DNA of 64,000 bases, taken from contig NZ_LR215024.1 in NCBI RefSeq assembly GCF_900660605.1, positions 186,001 to 250,000 of the forward strand. Direction: 5' to 3'. The position numbers and the translations under genes are program-made. The notes below the pieces were generated by a model, which saw only the letters and a list, made by a program, of their open reading frames with translations, did no database searches and was not told the origin of the DNA. This stretch comes from Mycoplasmopsis glycophila (lineage in GTDB: Bacteria > Bacillota_I > Bacilli_A > Mycoplasmatales > Metamycoplasmataceae). Shown here one piece after another: positions 1 to 11,330 of the stretch (positions are counted from its first letter, which is position 1; each line of letters begins with the position of its first letter).

Positions 1-2102
1 GGCTTTGAAACATCGCTTGAACTAATTAGACGTCCTGCTCCAACTTCCGCAATTTTTAAATAAATTTTATCTTGGTATTTTGTATCTCCAACTTTGTAAT
101 TAAATACTAAAGAATTATTTCATTTAACATCATCTTCTAAAAGGTTATATTCACTCTTTTGATAATTATATTTTGAAAACTCTTGGATTTGTTTTGCAGC
201 AAATTCCTGGCTCGCACTATTGTTTTGTGCTAACGCATTAAGTCTTTCTCTTAAATTATTAAAATCAATGTATGTGAAACTTTCTGAAGGTTCTTCATTA
301 GGATCAAAAGTAGATAAATCTTCTGTTTCAATAAAAGTGTTTGAAAAAAGATTTGATACAGGTAATGTAATTACATTGTTTTCAATAAGATTTGACATTA
401 CTTCTTGAATTTTTTTGTAGAAAAGATCAATTTCGTAAGTGTCTTTATCAATTGCATTTGTTAAAACTTCTTTTGAACTATTTGCAACTTGTTCGTTTAT
501 TTTTGTTCTATAGTTCTCTAAATTGTTTTCTGTAACTTTTTGCTCATAACTTTTTAAAATTTCTTTAAAGAAACCAATCGCTTCCATGGCTTGAATTAAT
601 TTGATACGTTTTTGTTGTGCGATAGCTTGGAATTCTTGTGTTTTAGCTTGGTTTTGTTGTAAAACACCAAAAAATTTACCTGCTATTTCTTCTAAAAAAT
701 TACCAACTTTTTCTTGGAAAAATTGCATATTGTCAATGTCATATTCATTTGGCAAAATCATTTCATCTAATTTTGAGTTTATTGTATTTATGAAGTTATT
801 TTTAAAGAAAAGAAAGACTTGATCATAAGAAATTTTTAAACCATTATCTAGTTGATTTTGGATTATTTCTTTCATAATTTTGACAAAATCTTGAGTTCAA
901 ATATTTAGATAACTATCTAGACCTTTTTCAAGAAGTTTTTCAAGCTCTACATAAACGGGCTGAAAATCTTCTTTCTCTTTAAACCTTAAATCAAGTCTTA
1001 TTGGGTTTATTTGGCTATTCATATCTAAATTATTTTGAATTTTATTCATAAGTTCTATTGCGAGATTATCAACTTTATTTTCAAAAGAATACATGTTATT
1101 TAAGTTGAAAATTTCAATAGACTTAAATTCGGCGTCAATTTGATCACTTTTGTTTTTATAATCTTTAAAAACTTGTTCGTCTGGAAAAGCACTAACAAGA
1201 CTATTGAACGAAAGCATCTCAACAAAAGATTTATTCATTTGTATGAAAGCAAGCTGCATTTCGTACATTTTAGTAATATTAGATTTTAAGTATTCAAAAT
1301 TATTTAAATTAGCTTCGTTTTCTCTTTGGTCTTGAATCTCTTTTCATTTTTTCTTTAAGTCAGAAGTAAATAAATAGTTATTATTTTGTGTATTTGATAA
1401 AAAGTTTCCTAAAAGTTCATTTAAACTAGAGTATGTTTTTCCTTCAAAAAATTGAAGTTCTTTCATGTTATTATCGCTTGAAGCTTCAATTAAGAAAGTA
1501 TCATAAAATCAAATTTGAAGATATTTATTTTTAAATTCATTAGTTTGTTCTTTTGAAAAACTAGTAGAAGAAGAACTCTCTCCTATGTTTTCAAAAGTTT
1601 CATACAAACTATTAAAGCTAGTTTCTATTTCTGATGTTGGGTTTTGAATTTTTTTAAATTGCTCTTTTACACTTTGTTTAAGCATTTCAACTGTCACTTG
1701 TGTATCTTTGATTCTCTCTGATATTTGTAGAAAACTGCTAATTTTAAGAACTAAATTTTGCTCAATAGCAGCTTGTAATTGTCAATCTTGATTGTTTAAT
1801 AATTTTTCTTTTAAATTAGGTGCATCATTTTTGATTTCTGTGATTTTTTGAATAAAATCATTTCAAATTTGTGACGAAAATAATGGTGAGTAGTCATATT
1901 TTGCTACTTCTTCAATTTTTTCATTAAGCATCTTTTGGTTATCTTTAAAAAAGAGATCAAAAATTAATTCTGATTTTTTTTCTTCTGATAATTTCACAGA
2001 AGCATTTTCTGTTTTTTCTGGTGCACATTTAGAAGCTAATAAAGGAACTAAAGGCAAAATAGGACCAGTTGTTAAAAATATTTTTTTTCATTGTTTTTTC
2101 AT
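1..2102 (-). CDS. large surface lipoprotein, 3' end beyond window
   Basis: Reading UGA as Trp gives one open frame from ATG at 2102 down to the window edge, at least 700 residues with no stop seen. The N-terminus is a lipoprotein signal peptide: MKKQWKK, a hydrophobic stretch, then LLASKC with the lipidated Cys at residue 26. The mature part is rich in Glu, Lys, Asn and Phe and looks largely alpha-helical, like many mycoplasma surface lipoproteins. I recognise no domain and assign no function beyond membrane anchoring. The start is chosen because it gives the signal peptide. There is no Shine-Dalgarno sequence; a TATAAT lies 7 nt upstream, suggesting a leaderless mRNA. It is divergent from the P-type ATPase gene. 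Confidence 0.85.
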
Positions 2103-2109
2103 AAATACT

Positions 2110-2115
2110 ATTATA
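2110..2115 (-). promoter_or_regulatory. -10 box of lipoprotein gene, leaderless arrangement
   Basis: TATAAT on the minus strand is separated by exactly 7 nt from the ATG at 2102. Transcription would start at or within a base of the start codon. No purine-rich ribosome binding site fits between them. Confidence 0.55.
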
Positions 2116-2190
2116 TAAAACTTTGTTATTTATTTACGTTTTAGATACTTGAAAATCTTTTTATTTACCTTTTTTGAAGTGTTTTTAATA

Positions 2191-2196
2191 TATAAT
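2191..2196 (+). promoter_or_regulatory. -10 box for P-type ATPase gene
   Basis: TATAAT lies 40 nt before the ATPase start codon, leaving a short leader that contains AAGGAG. No convincing -35 box is visible, which is common in mycoplasmas. Confidence 0.5.
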
Positions 2197-2236
2197 TAAA
2201 TCATTCTTGTTTAAAAGAATTATATAAGGAGAAAAT

Positions 2237-4966
2237 ATGGAAAATAATTCGAAACCAATGGTTGTCGGACTTACAAGCGGAGAAGCCGCAAGAAGACTGC
2301 AACAATATGGTCCAAATGTATTACATGAAGAAAAAAAACGTAATATCTTTCAAATTTATTTTGCTCAATTCAAAGATTTTATGATTATTCTTCTTTTGAT
2401 TGCTGCATTAATTAGTTTAGGTGTAGCAATTTATGAAACTTCTACAACAACTTTAACAACTCAAGAAATTGTTATTAAATTTGTGGAACCGCTCATTATT
2501 TTTGTGGTAGTAGCTTTAAATAGTGCTTTAGGAACTTACCAAGAAATTAAGAGTGATCAAGCTGTTAGAGCTTTAGCTAAAACAAATGAACTTAATGCCA
2601 AAGTTGTACGTGATGGTAGAATTATACTTGTGCCAAGTCACGAACTTGTTGTGGGTGATTTAATTTTAGTTGAAGCCGGTGATGCTATTTCAGCTGATGC
2701 TGTTTTAGTTGAAAGTTTTTCACTTAAAGTTGTGGAATCAGCTTTAACAGGTGAATCTCTTCCGGTTGATAAGGAAGTTAAACAATTAGTGAATGAAGAA
2801 ATTATTCCTTTAGCAGAAAGAGTGAATCGTATTTTTTCAGGTACATATGTTGTCAATGGTAAAGCATATGCTGAAGTAGTAGCGACCGGAAAAAATACTG
2901 AATTAGGGAAAATTAATTCTTCAATTCAAGAACAAACAGCAAACGTTACACCTTTACAGTATAAACTTAATAAATTAAGCAAGATTTTTGGTATAGGTGG
3001 AATTGCTTTACTTTTTATTTCTTTAATCTTACAAATTATTTTTACAAACCTTTTCACAGGAAATTGAGAGAATGTTGAAGTTTATTCTCAAACATTAATT
3101 ATTAGTATTTCTTTAGCTGTTGCAGCTATCCCTGAAGGACTTGTGACTTTTACAACGGTTCTTTTAGCAATTGGTGTTTCACATATGACCAAGGAAAATG
3201 TTGTTGTTAAAGCGTTTCCTGCAATTGAAACATTAGGTTCTACAAATGTTATTTGTTCAGATAAAACTGGAACCTTAACTCAAAATAAAATGACTGTTGT
3301 CAAATTTTATGACGCGTTAAATACAGATGAAGAATTATCGAACTCAAAAGCTTTAAGTGCTTTTGTGGCTTGTTGTGATGCTACTATTACACCTAACAAT
3401 CAAAATGATTTTGATGAAATTGGAGATCCAACAGAAACTGGTATTTTAAGATTTGGATATAAAAATAATAATAGTGCAGAAAAGTTTTTCAAAACTAACA
3501 AGAAAATTTACTCACTACCATTTGATAGCGACCGTAAAATGATGTCTATTTTAGTAGATAATGGTAAAAATCAAAAATTCATGATTACCAAAGGTGCTCC
3601 AGACGTTATTTTAAAACATTCAAAAAACGCTACTCAAGAAGATTTTGAGAGAGTTGAGAAATGATCTAAACAAGCATTAAGAGTTATTGCGATTGCGTTT
3701 AAAAATCTTCCTGAAAATAAACAAGAATTATCAATTGAAGATGAAAATAACTTAACATTTATTGGTCTTGTTGGAATGATTGATCCGCCAAGAGAAGAAG
3801 TTAAAGAAAGTGTTTTAGCTGCAAAACAAGCAGGTATTAAAACAGTTATGATTACAGGTGATCACCTTGTAACAGCGAAAGCAATTGGTACTCAGTTAGG
3901 AATTTATCAAGAAGGAGATCTTGCTGTGACAGGTGCCGAGCTTAACACTATGTCAGATGAATTCTTAAAAGATAATGTATCAAGAATTTCAATTTATGCT
4001 CGTGTTAGTCCTTCTGATAAATTAAGAATTGTAAAAGCATGACAATCGCATGATAAAGTTGTGGCCATGACTGGTGATGGTGTTAATGATGCACCAGCAC
4101 TTAAAGCTGCTGATTTAGGTTGTGCAATGGGAATCACAGGAACAGACGTTTCTAAACAAGCTGCTGATATTGTTTTAACTGACGATAACTTCAACACAAT
4201 CGTTAAAGGAATCAAAAAAGGTAGAGAAACTTTTGACAGAATTAAATCTGTTATTTTAAATTTATTAGTTTCTTCGTTAGTTGAAATTATTGTTATGCTT
4301 TGTGGGCTTTTAGCCTTTAGATTTATTTTTAAAAATGCAATTGGTGAAACTGAATTTATCGTTCTTTCAGCTTCACAATTATTATGAATTAACTTATTAA
4401 CACATGGACTTCCAGCTATAGCGCTTGGAATGACTCCGCTTGATGATAATGTAATGAACCGTTTACCATTTAGCAAAAAAGAAAGCATTTTTGCTCGTGG
4501 TATGGGTAAAAAATTAATTATTCAAAGTCTTATTCTTTCTTTCTTTGCTCTTTTATCTTATTTAGTTGTAGGATTTATAGCACAAGCAAAAGGTGTTTCT
4601 GGACAACAATTTGTTCAAATCACTTCAACCGCTTGCTTCTTAACTTTAGGTCTTGGAGCAAGCTTAAATGCTTTAAACTTAATGAGTAAATACAATTTAT
4701 TCAGATGCAACCCTATTAAATATAGATTAGTTTATTTAGCAACATTATCATCTCTTGTTTTAATTTTAATTGTTGTTTTTGTACCAGGATTAAATAACTT
4801 ATTCAAAATGAATATTTTTATCGGTGAAAAATATAGTGTTACTTACTGAATTTTACCGATTGTCTTTGGTTTTGGATTACTTATTGCCGAAGAAATTAGA
4901 AAGGCTTTTGTTAACTACAATTTACTTTCAAAAATAAGACTTTTAAAATTTAAAAAAGCAAGTTAA
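2237..4966 (+). CDS. cation-transporting P-type ATPase (Ca2+ type, IIA-like)
   Basis: A 909-residue membrane pump, probably exporting Ca2+ at the cost of ATP. The order of parts is complete: N-terminal cation-ATPase domain, first membrane helix pair, actuator loop with LTGES, the M4 motif PEGL, the phosphorylation motif SDKTGTLTQ with Asp342, the nucleotide-binding domain, the hinge motif [12 protein letters not shown], and a C-terminal six-helix region. The M5-M6 segment with [13 protein letters not shown] resembles SERCA/PMR1-type pumps rather than Na,K-ATPases or Mg pumps. Frame is continuous only with UGA as Trp. AAGGAG precedes the ATG at 2237. It is a single-gene unit followed by two terminator hairpins. 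Substrate is inferred from family resemblance and not proven by sequence alone. Confidence 0.92.
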
Positions 4967-4973
4967 TAAACAT

Positions 4974-5003
4974 AAATGTAGAGCAATAAGCTTTACATTT
5001 TTT
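4974..5003 (+). terminator. Rho-independent terminator of the ATPase gene
   Basis: An 11-bp stem (4974-4984 with 4990-5000, one G-T pair) closes a 5-nt loop and runs into a T-tract. It starts eight bases after the ATPase stop. Confidence 0.7.
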
Positions 5004-5015
5004 CTTTAAGGATGC

Positions 5016-5051
5016 AAAAAACCTCTAAACAGTTTTGTTTAGAGGTTTTTT
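5016..5051. terminator. bidirectional terminator between ATPase and tig
   Basis: A perfect 9-bp stem (5022-5030 with 5037-5045) is flanked by six A on the left and a T-run on the right. It can stop transcription from both convergent genes. Confidence 0.85.
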
Positions 5052-5060
5052 TACTTTGAA

Positions 5061-6365
5061 CTATTTTTGTTCTTGTGCAATGTTTGCTTTTAAAGCATCT
5101 ACAGCTTTTGAAAAGTCTGCAACTTTATATGATTTTGTTTTTTCTAAAAGGTTTTTAGTTGTTAAAAGAAGTCCAAAAAGAGCTTTGTATTGGTTTGCTT
5201 CTTTTAAATCTTGTACAAATGAATCCACTTCTTCGTTTTTAGCTAAAACTTCTGAAAGAACTCAATTTCTTGAAAATTCTCTAGCAACATTGTTTAAAGC
5301 TTCTTCTTTAAATTGTGCTTCTAATTCTTCCTCAGAAGATTTAATTAATGATAAGTATTCAGTTTTTTTAATTTTGTATTGTTTTAATTGACTATTAAAG
5401 TTATTTCTAAGTTGTTCAAGTGCTTGATCTAAAAACGAACTGTGTACTTGAGCTTTAACATCGTTTGCAATTTCAGAAACAACATCTTCCATGTAAGCGT
5501 TTGAAGCTTCAACAAGTTTTTCAACTTTTCATCTATTTTCAAACATTTCTTTAAGTTGTGCGATATTTTCAACGTTTGGAATTTGGAATAACTTAACTTT
5601 TTCATCATCTAAATCAGCTGCCTCTTTTCTTGTGGCTGAATTAATTTTAATTTCAAATACAGCATCTTTTCCTTGAAATTCTTTAGAGAAGTAGTTTTCT
5701 GGGAATGTAACTTTAATTGAACCTTCTCATCCAATTTTTTTACCTTCAAGTTGTTCTTCGAATCCAGGAATAAAGCTTTTCGATCCTAAAACTAAATCAT
5801 ATCCTTCAGCTTCTCCGCCGTCAAATGGTTGATCATTAATAAATCCTTTGAAGTTAATGTTAACTGTATCACCATTTTGAAGTTCTTGTTCTTCTTTTAA
5901 AGCAACTGGTAATGAAAGTGAAGCAAGAAATTCGTTATATTTTTCATCGAACCCTTCTTTTGTTAATTCAAAGTTACCAATTTTAGCTTTTAATTGATCT
6001 AATTTAACTCCTGAAAAGTCAGGTGTTTGTAATAAAATGTATTTTAAAACTACATCGCCATTTTCTTTGGTTTCAAAATCGTAAACTAATTGAGCTCCTG
6101 TAAGTTTATTTTCTTCTAAATATTTAAGAACTTCTTGTCTGTGAAGGTTAAATAATTCATCAACAAGTGCTCTATTTACAGCGTCATAATCAACTCTAGC
6201 AAGCGCTTTGTCTCTTGGAGCTTTACCAGGACGGTATCCAGGAACTTTAACTTTTTTAAGTTGAGCTTCGATTTTAGCTTCTAAAAGAGGTTGAATTTCA
6301 GCTGATGGAACTTCTACTGACACTAACAATTCTTTTTTATCATTATTTAATTCATGTTTAATCAT
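5061..6365 (-). CDS. tig: trigger factor, ribosome-associated chaperone
   Basis: A 434-residue protein, the usual length for trigger factor. The N-terminal ribosome-binding domain contains the diagnostic stretch KVPGYRPGKAPRDKA around residues 39-53, which docks on L23 next to the peptide exit. A FKBP-type PPIase domain follows, with GDTVNINFKGFINDQPFDGG and then the PGFEEQLEGKKIG segment. The C-terminal half is the helical substrate cradle. ATG at 6365 follows AAAGGAG. It reads continuously only with UGA as Trp at 5727-5729 and elsewhere. It is monocistronic and convergent with the P-type ATPase. It assists folding of nascent chains and prolyl isomerisation in the cytoplasm. Confidence 0.95.
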
Positions 6366-6665
6366 TACTTCGATTCTCCTTTAATGTGTAATTTGATAAA
6401 TATATTTATATTTTACTTTATTTTTAATTTTTAAAAGCAAATTAAAAAAAGTAATCAAGCCGTTTAGCTTTATTGAATTAATTAACGGTTTTTTTAATAT
6501 CACTCCAGTTTTTGAGCTCCAAAAAAGCTTAATAAATCTAAAAAAGTTATTTTTACATATCAAAAATTACAAGAAATGCATTTTTACAATCTAAAAAAAG
6601 TAAAATGCAAGTGTAAGGAAATAATTACATAAATGTAATTAAATTAGGAATTTGAAGGAGAAGTT
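6366..6665. other. AT-rich intergenic stretch upstream of tig
   Basis: About 300 bases without a supported gene. It should contain the tig promoter, with TATAAA-like sequence near 6400-6410 read on the minus strand. A weak imperfect hairpin around 6459-6488 ends in a T-run on the plus strand and could be a remnant terminator. Nothing else was recognised. Confidence 0.4.
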
Positions 6666-6890
6666 ATGAAAATTAAAAGCATTCTTTTCAAAATGAGTCT
6701 AATTGGCTCTATAACAATTCCTTTTGGTTCTTTAACCGCCCCTTTACTTGGAGTAACACTTTTATTTAAAAGTATCATCTTCCCAAGAATAGGACTTAAA
6801 ATAACTTCTATTTTTACTTATAACGAATGTTATTTGGTTTTTATCATAGTTATCAATACAACGCTTGATAATTTAATTCACCTTGAATAG
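6666..6890 (+). pseudogene. short signal-peptide-like open frame, probable 5' gene remnant
   Basis: ATG at 6666 is preceded by a good GAAGGAG. The first 35 residues (MKIKSILFKMSLIGS, then a hydrophobic stretch) look like a signal or membrane segment. After that the frame becomes low-complexity and stops at codon 75. The 3' two thirds lie antisense to the tail of the decayed lipoprotein on the other strand. The simplest reading is the 5' stump of a plus-strand lipoprotein gene joined to the end of a minus-strand pseudogene. It could also be a genuine small membrane protein; this cannot be decided here. Confidence 0.35.
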
Positions 6891-7578
6891 ATATAATATG
6901 TCTTAACTCACGAACTTTTATTTCGTCATAATAAGAAACGTTACGTCCACCATCGATAATTTCTTTTGTACGTCTTTAGAGAAATTGAATAAAACTATTA
7001 TATTCTCTTATCATATCAAGTGTTAAATAAGCATCTACTTATCATCTAAAAAGTAGTCTCTATATTTTAACATAGGGTTATATGGACATTCTTCATTTGT
7101 AAGAAGTGCTCTGCGGAACATAGAAATAGCTTTAAAATGGTAGCTTTCTTCGTCAATTTCTAAATTATTATCTTCTAAATGTTCAAGGTACGCTTCTTTT
7201 GCTAGTTCTATAACTTGTAATAATTCAGTATATGTTTCTTTTAGTCAATTTTTAAATGTATCTTTTCTATCTTCTAAGTATCATTCTAATTGTTTTTCAT
7301 CAAGTTCAAAAATATTAATTTGATGCGTTTTAATAGAGAACCGTGCACCATTATTTGCAACATAAAAGTCACCCTCTCTTCAAAGTCCATGTCTTACATA
7401 TACTCTTGTTATTGGTGTAGATGGAGAAGTACTATTAATATTTACAATACCACTTCCACTTACATTATTAGGTTCTTGTGTGTCCTTGCTTTGAAGAACA
7501 AGATGCACTAAGCATCATTAATTGTATAGTAGCAGCTCCTAAAATAAATTGGTAAAAGTTTTTTAAATTTTTTGATAT
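6762..7578 (-). pseudogene. decayed lipoprotein gene, several frameshifts and lost start codon
   Basis: On the minus strand AAGGAG is followed at 7578-7576 by ATA, TCA and a typical signal peptide ending in LSASC; the start has probably mutated from ATG to ATA. The frame breaks near 7485 and continues in another frame as DTQEPNNVSGSG and then about 140 well-formed residues with TGA as Trp (VYVRHGLWREGDFYV, LEWYLEDRKDTFKNWL), to a TAG at 7035-7037. A further shift restores VDAYLTLDMIREYNSF, a nonsense TAA follows, then RRTKEIIDGGRNVSYYDEI. The family is not recognised. At least two frameshifts and two nonsense codons indicate an inactive gene. Confidence 0.7.
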
Positions 7579-7615
7579 GTATTTTCTCCTTATAGTTTGA
7601 TCATAATAATTGTAA

Positions 7616-7665
7616 AAAAAAGTCACGAAATTAACCGAAATTTTTAGTTAATTTTGCGACTTTTT
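7616..7665 (-). terminator. terminator of gpsA
   Basis: A long hairpin of about 17 bp (7618-7634 with 7647-7663, two non-Watson-Crick positions) is followed on the minus strand by a run of T. It lies six bases after the gpsA stop codon. Confidence 0.75.
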
Positions 7666-7670
7666 GAAAA

Positions 7671-8669
7671 TTAATTTTTGATAAAATCTAAAATTTTTAA
7701 AGGATTTTTTTGTCCAGAAATTATACTTAAAATATTTTTTAGAAAAGGAACATCGATATCATGTTTTTTCAAAATTTTAGCAAGCGTTTTCGCTGTTTCG
7801 ATCCCTTCGACTGTCCTTGAATTTTCTTCAAGTGTTTTTTCAAGACCAATTTCAGCAATTTGCTGACCAAAACGATAATTACGACTTTTAGTTGATGAGC
7901 AAGTTAAAAAAACATCTCCAATTCCTGCAAACGACATAGCAACTTCGGAATTATTAACATTAGGATTTAGTTCTTTAACAATTTTGGAAATTTCTTGAAT
8001 TCCCATTGTTAATAAAGCGGCATTTGTATTAATTGATTCATAAATAATTGAAATGATACCCATACCAATTGCAAGAACATTTTTAATTGCTGCAAAGATT
8101 TCTGCACCAACTTCATTTTGTTCTGGTACTAAATTGAAGAAGTTGTTATTAAATGCTTTGGTGAGTGAATTTATGTATTCAACGTTTTCGCCAACAACGT
8201 TAATTGTTGTAAATTGCTCATTAAACACTTCAACAGCAAAAGAAGGTCCGATAAATGTTGCTAAATTCTTTAGGTTACGTTTGAACTTTTTCTTGATAAA
8301 TTCAGAAAAAGGTTTTTCTGAATTTGGCTCAAACCCTTTTGAAAGATTAATTAGGTCAATTTTTTTGTATTTTAGCTCATTTTGCAATTCTTTGAGAACA
8401 CTTTGAACAAATTGTGATGGTATACCTAAAACAATAACATCTGAAAATTTAATAAGTTCAGAAAGTTTGTTTGTAACAAAAATATTTTCATGGTTAAAAA
8501 ATTCTCGTGAACTAAAGTATTTGGTATTAAAACCTTTAGCAATGTCTTGGATCTCGTTTTGGTCAATTCCATAAAGCATCGATTGATAATCATTGTGACT
8601 TAAAACATTTGCAAGAGCGCTACTTCATGCTCCTGTCCCGATGAAGCCAAATTTTGTTTTTTTACACAT
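7671..8669 (-). CDS. gpsA: glycerol-3-phosphate dehydrogenase [NAD(P)+]
   Basis: A 332-residue protein that interconverts dihydroxyacetone phosphate and sn-glycerol-3-phosphate for phospholipid synthesis. The Rossmann nucleotide motif is GFIGTGAWSSALANVL at residues 8-23. Further family motifs are GIPSQFVQSVL, LSKGFE, FIGPSFAVEV, the catalytic-lysine segment AIKNVLAIGMGI, and GIGDVFLTCSSTKSRNYRFG near the C-terminus. The ATG at 8669 is chosen because it restores the complete Rossmann motif, including a UGA-coded Trp. There is no Shine-Dalgarno sequence; a TATAAT lies 7 nt upstream, as in other leaderless candidates here. It is monocistronic with its own terminator. Confidence 0.93.
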
Positions 8670-8676
8670 AAAATAA

Positions 8677-8682
8677 ATTATA
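8677..8682 (-). promoter_or_regulatory. -10 box of gpsA, leaderless arrangement
   Basis: TATAAT on the minus strand with a 7-nt spacer to the gpsA ATG. This is the same geometry as the lipoprotein promoter at 2110-2115. No ribosome binding site lies between. Confidence 0.55.
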
Positions 8683-8846
8683 AAATAAAAAATTTATTTG
8701 TGCCAACAAATAGATATAAAAAAGATTCTCTTGTAAATTTTTGTAATGAGCACTATATGAAAGCATTAAGCGTCATTTTTAAAAACGAAAATAAATAATA
8801 TAATTTAAATATAACTTATAACTGGTCGAATTTTAAAGGAGTTTTT

Positions 8847-11330
8847 ATGAATAAAACTTACAACCATAAAGAGGTTGAACAAGGTATTGAACAAAAATGG
8901 GTTGCGAAAAAGTTTTTTATGACACATGATGTTAGAAAGAAACCTTTTTCAATATTACTCCCACCTCCAAATGTTACAGGTAAATTGCATCTAGGGCATG
9001 CTCTTGATGCTTACATTCAAGACACAATCATTCGTTTCAAAAAACTAAATGGTTATGATGTGCTTTGACTTCCAGGAATGGATCATGCTGGTATAGCGAC
9101 ACAAAGCAAGGTTGAAGATGAACTTTATAAAAAAGAAGGCCTTACACGTCATGATCTAGGTAGAGAAAAATTCTTGGATAAAATTTGAGAATGAAAAGAT
9201 ATTTATGCTGGTTTTTTTAGAAAACAATGAGCTACATTAGGACTTGCTTTAGATTATCAATATGAAAGATTTACTTTAGATTCAGCAGCTAATGAAGCTG
9301 TGCTTAAAGTTTTTGTTGATTTATACAACAAAGGATTTATTTATAAAGGTGTAAGAGCAATTAATTGAGATGTTAAATTGCAAACAGCGCTTTCAAACAT
9401 TGAAGTAAATAATGAGCCAACTGAACAAAAAATGTACTACATTAAATATTTTTTAGAAAATTCAAATGATTATCTAGTTGTAGCTACTGTTAGAACAGAA
9501 ACTTTATTAAGTGATGTTGCTGTTGTTGTTTCTCCACAAGATGATAGATATAAAAAATATGTGGGACAAAATATTATTCACCCTTTAACAAAAAAAGTTT
9601 TACCGATTATCGAAGATGATTATGTAGATCCTGCTTTTGGAACAGGTGTAATGAAGTTAAGTGCACACGCAGAAGTTGACATTGATATTATTCAAAAAAG
9701 AAATTTAGAAATTATAGAGACAATTGACAAAGAAGGATACATCAATGCTCCTGGAAGTCTTTTTGATAAGCTTGAAAGATTTAAAGCACGTGAGAAAATC
9801 GCTCAATATTTAAAAGAAAATGATCTTCTTGAAAAAGAAGAACTCACAACTTCAAATGTTGGTTATAGTGAGCGTAGTAAAACCGTTGTTGAAACTTTAG
9901 TCTTACCACAATGATTTGTGAAAATGGATCATTTTAAAAATTTAATTTTAGAGGATTTAAATTCTGGACATGGTGTTGAATTTTATCCAAAAAGATTTAG
10001 AACAACACTTGAACAGTGAATGGAAAACGTTTATGATTGAACGATTTCGAGACAATTATGATGAGGACACAGAATCCCTGCTTGATATAAAGATGGAGAA
10101 ATGAAAGTTCAAATCGATTCACCAGGAGAAGGTTGAGAGCAAGACACTGATGTTTTAGATACCTGATTTAGTTCAGGGATCGCCCCTTTTACATTCTTAA
10201 ATTGACCTACAAAAAATCCTGATCTAGAAAGATATTATCCATATAGTTTATTAGTAACTGGATATGATTTAATTTTCTTTTGAATTGCTCGAATGTACCT
10301 TTTTGGACTAGAGTTTATGAAGAAAAAACCATTTAATGATTTACTTCTACACGGACTTATTCGTGATAGTCAAGGGCGGAAAATGTCAAAATCATTAAAT
10401 AATGGTGTAGATCCTATGGATATGATTGAAATGTATGGATCTGATGCGCTTCGTTGATTTTTAATTACAAATACATCACCGGGTCTTGATATTAAATTTT
10501 CAACAGAAAAAGTTGAAAGTGCTTGAAGAGTTAATAATAAACTTTGAAATATTGCTAAATATATTTCAGATATGAACGAAGATGAAAATAATATAACTGT
10601 TATTGATCATTGAATTTTAAATAAACTATCAGATCTTTCAGAAAAAATTCAAAGTACAATGTCAAATTATGAATTTGCAATTATGGGAACAGAAATTTAT
10701 CGTTACATTTTTAATGATCTTAGTGGATGATATGTTGAGCTTCTAAAAACGAATCCATCTAAAAAGGGAGCTTTAGAAGTTCTTAAAAAAACTCTTATTG
10801 TTTTACATCCTTTTATGCCGTTTATTACAGATAAAATCTTTAGTTCTATCTTTAATGAAGAGCTTTTAGATTATGAATGACCAGAATTTACAAATAAAGT
10901 TGATACAGATTTCATTGATCAAGTTATTCAAATTGTGACTGAAATTCGAAAATATCGTGAAGATAATAAATTATCGAAAAAAGATAAAGTATTTTACTTT
11001 TTAGATGACAATTTAGAACAAAATGTAATTGATACAATTAATAATTTAGCTTTTGCGGAGTATAAAGAAAATAAAGATTATTTAATTTCGCTTGGTGAAC
11101 AAAATTTATACATTTTACAAAACGCTGAATTAAAAGAGCAAAATAAAAAACTATTACTTGAGAAAATTGCTTTTGTTGAAGCTGAAATCAAAAGAGCAGA
11201 AAATATTCTCTCAAACGAAAACTTTTTAGCTAAAGCGCCAGAAGCAAAAATTAATTTAGAAAAAACAAAGTTAGAAAAATATAAAGAAGACCTCGCGAAA
11301 TACCAGGAGGAATTAAAATGCAAATATTAA
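8847..11330 (+). CDS. valS: valyl-tRNA synthetase
   Basis: An 827-residue class I synthetase charging tRNA-Val. The HIGH motif appears as HLGH at residues 48-51 in the context [13 protein letters not shown]. The editing CP1 domain occupies roughly residues 200-330. WTISRQLWWGHRIPAWY and DTDVLDTWFSSG are diagnostic for Val/Ile enzymes, and KMSKS is at 512-516. The anticodon-binding domain and a C-terminal coiled coil complete it. Many Trp residues are UGA-coded. AAAGGAG precedes the ATG. Its last 13 nt overlap folD, and the folD binding site lies inside valS, so the two are translationally linked. No T-box leader was found upstream. Confidence 0.96.

Noticed and set aside
3994-4488. Minus-strand open frame of 164 codons in the P-type ATPase gene
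   Set aside because: Overlaps the highly conserved TGDGVNDAP region of the ATPase and shows no family pattern or binding site.
5035-5391. Plus-strand open frame of 118 codons opposite tig
   Set aside because: Antisense to the conserved trigger-factor coding sequence, starts inside a terminator, and lacks a ribosome binding site.
8670-8846. Possible T-box leader in front of valS
   Set aside because: No T-box consensus or antiterminator/terminator pair was found; only a -10 box and AAAGGAG.
9062-10935. Apparent fragmentation of valS and other genes into short frames
   Set aside because: All internal stops are TGA at conserved tryptophan positions; with UGA read as Trp the genes are intact.
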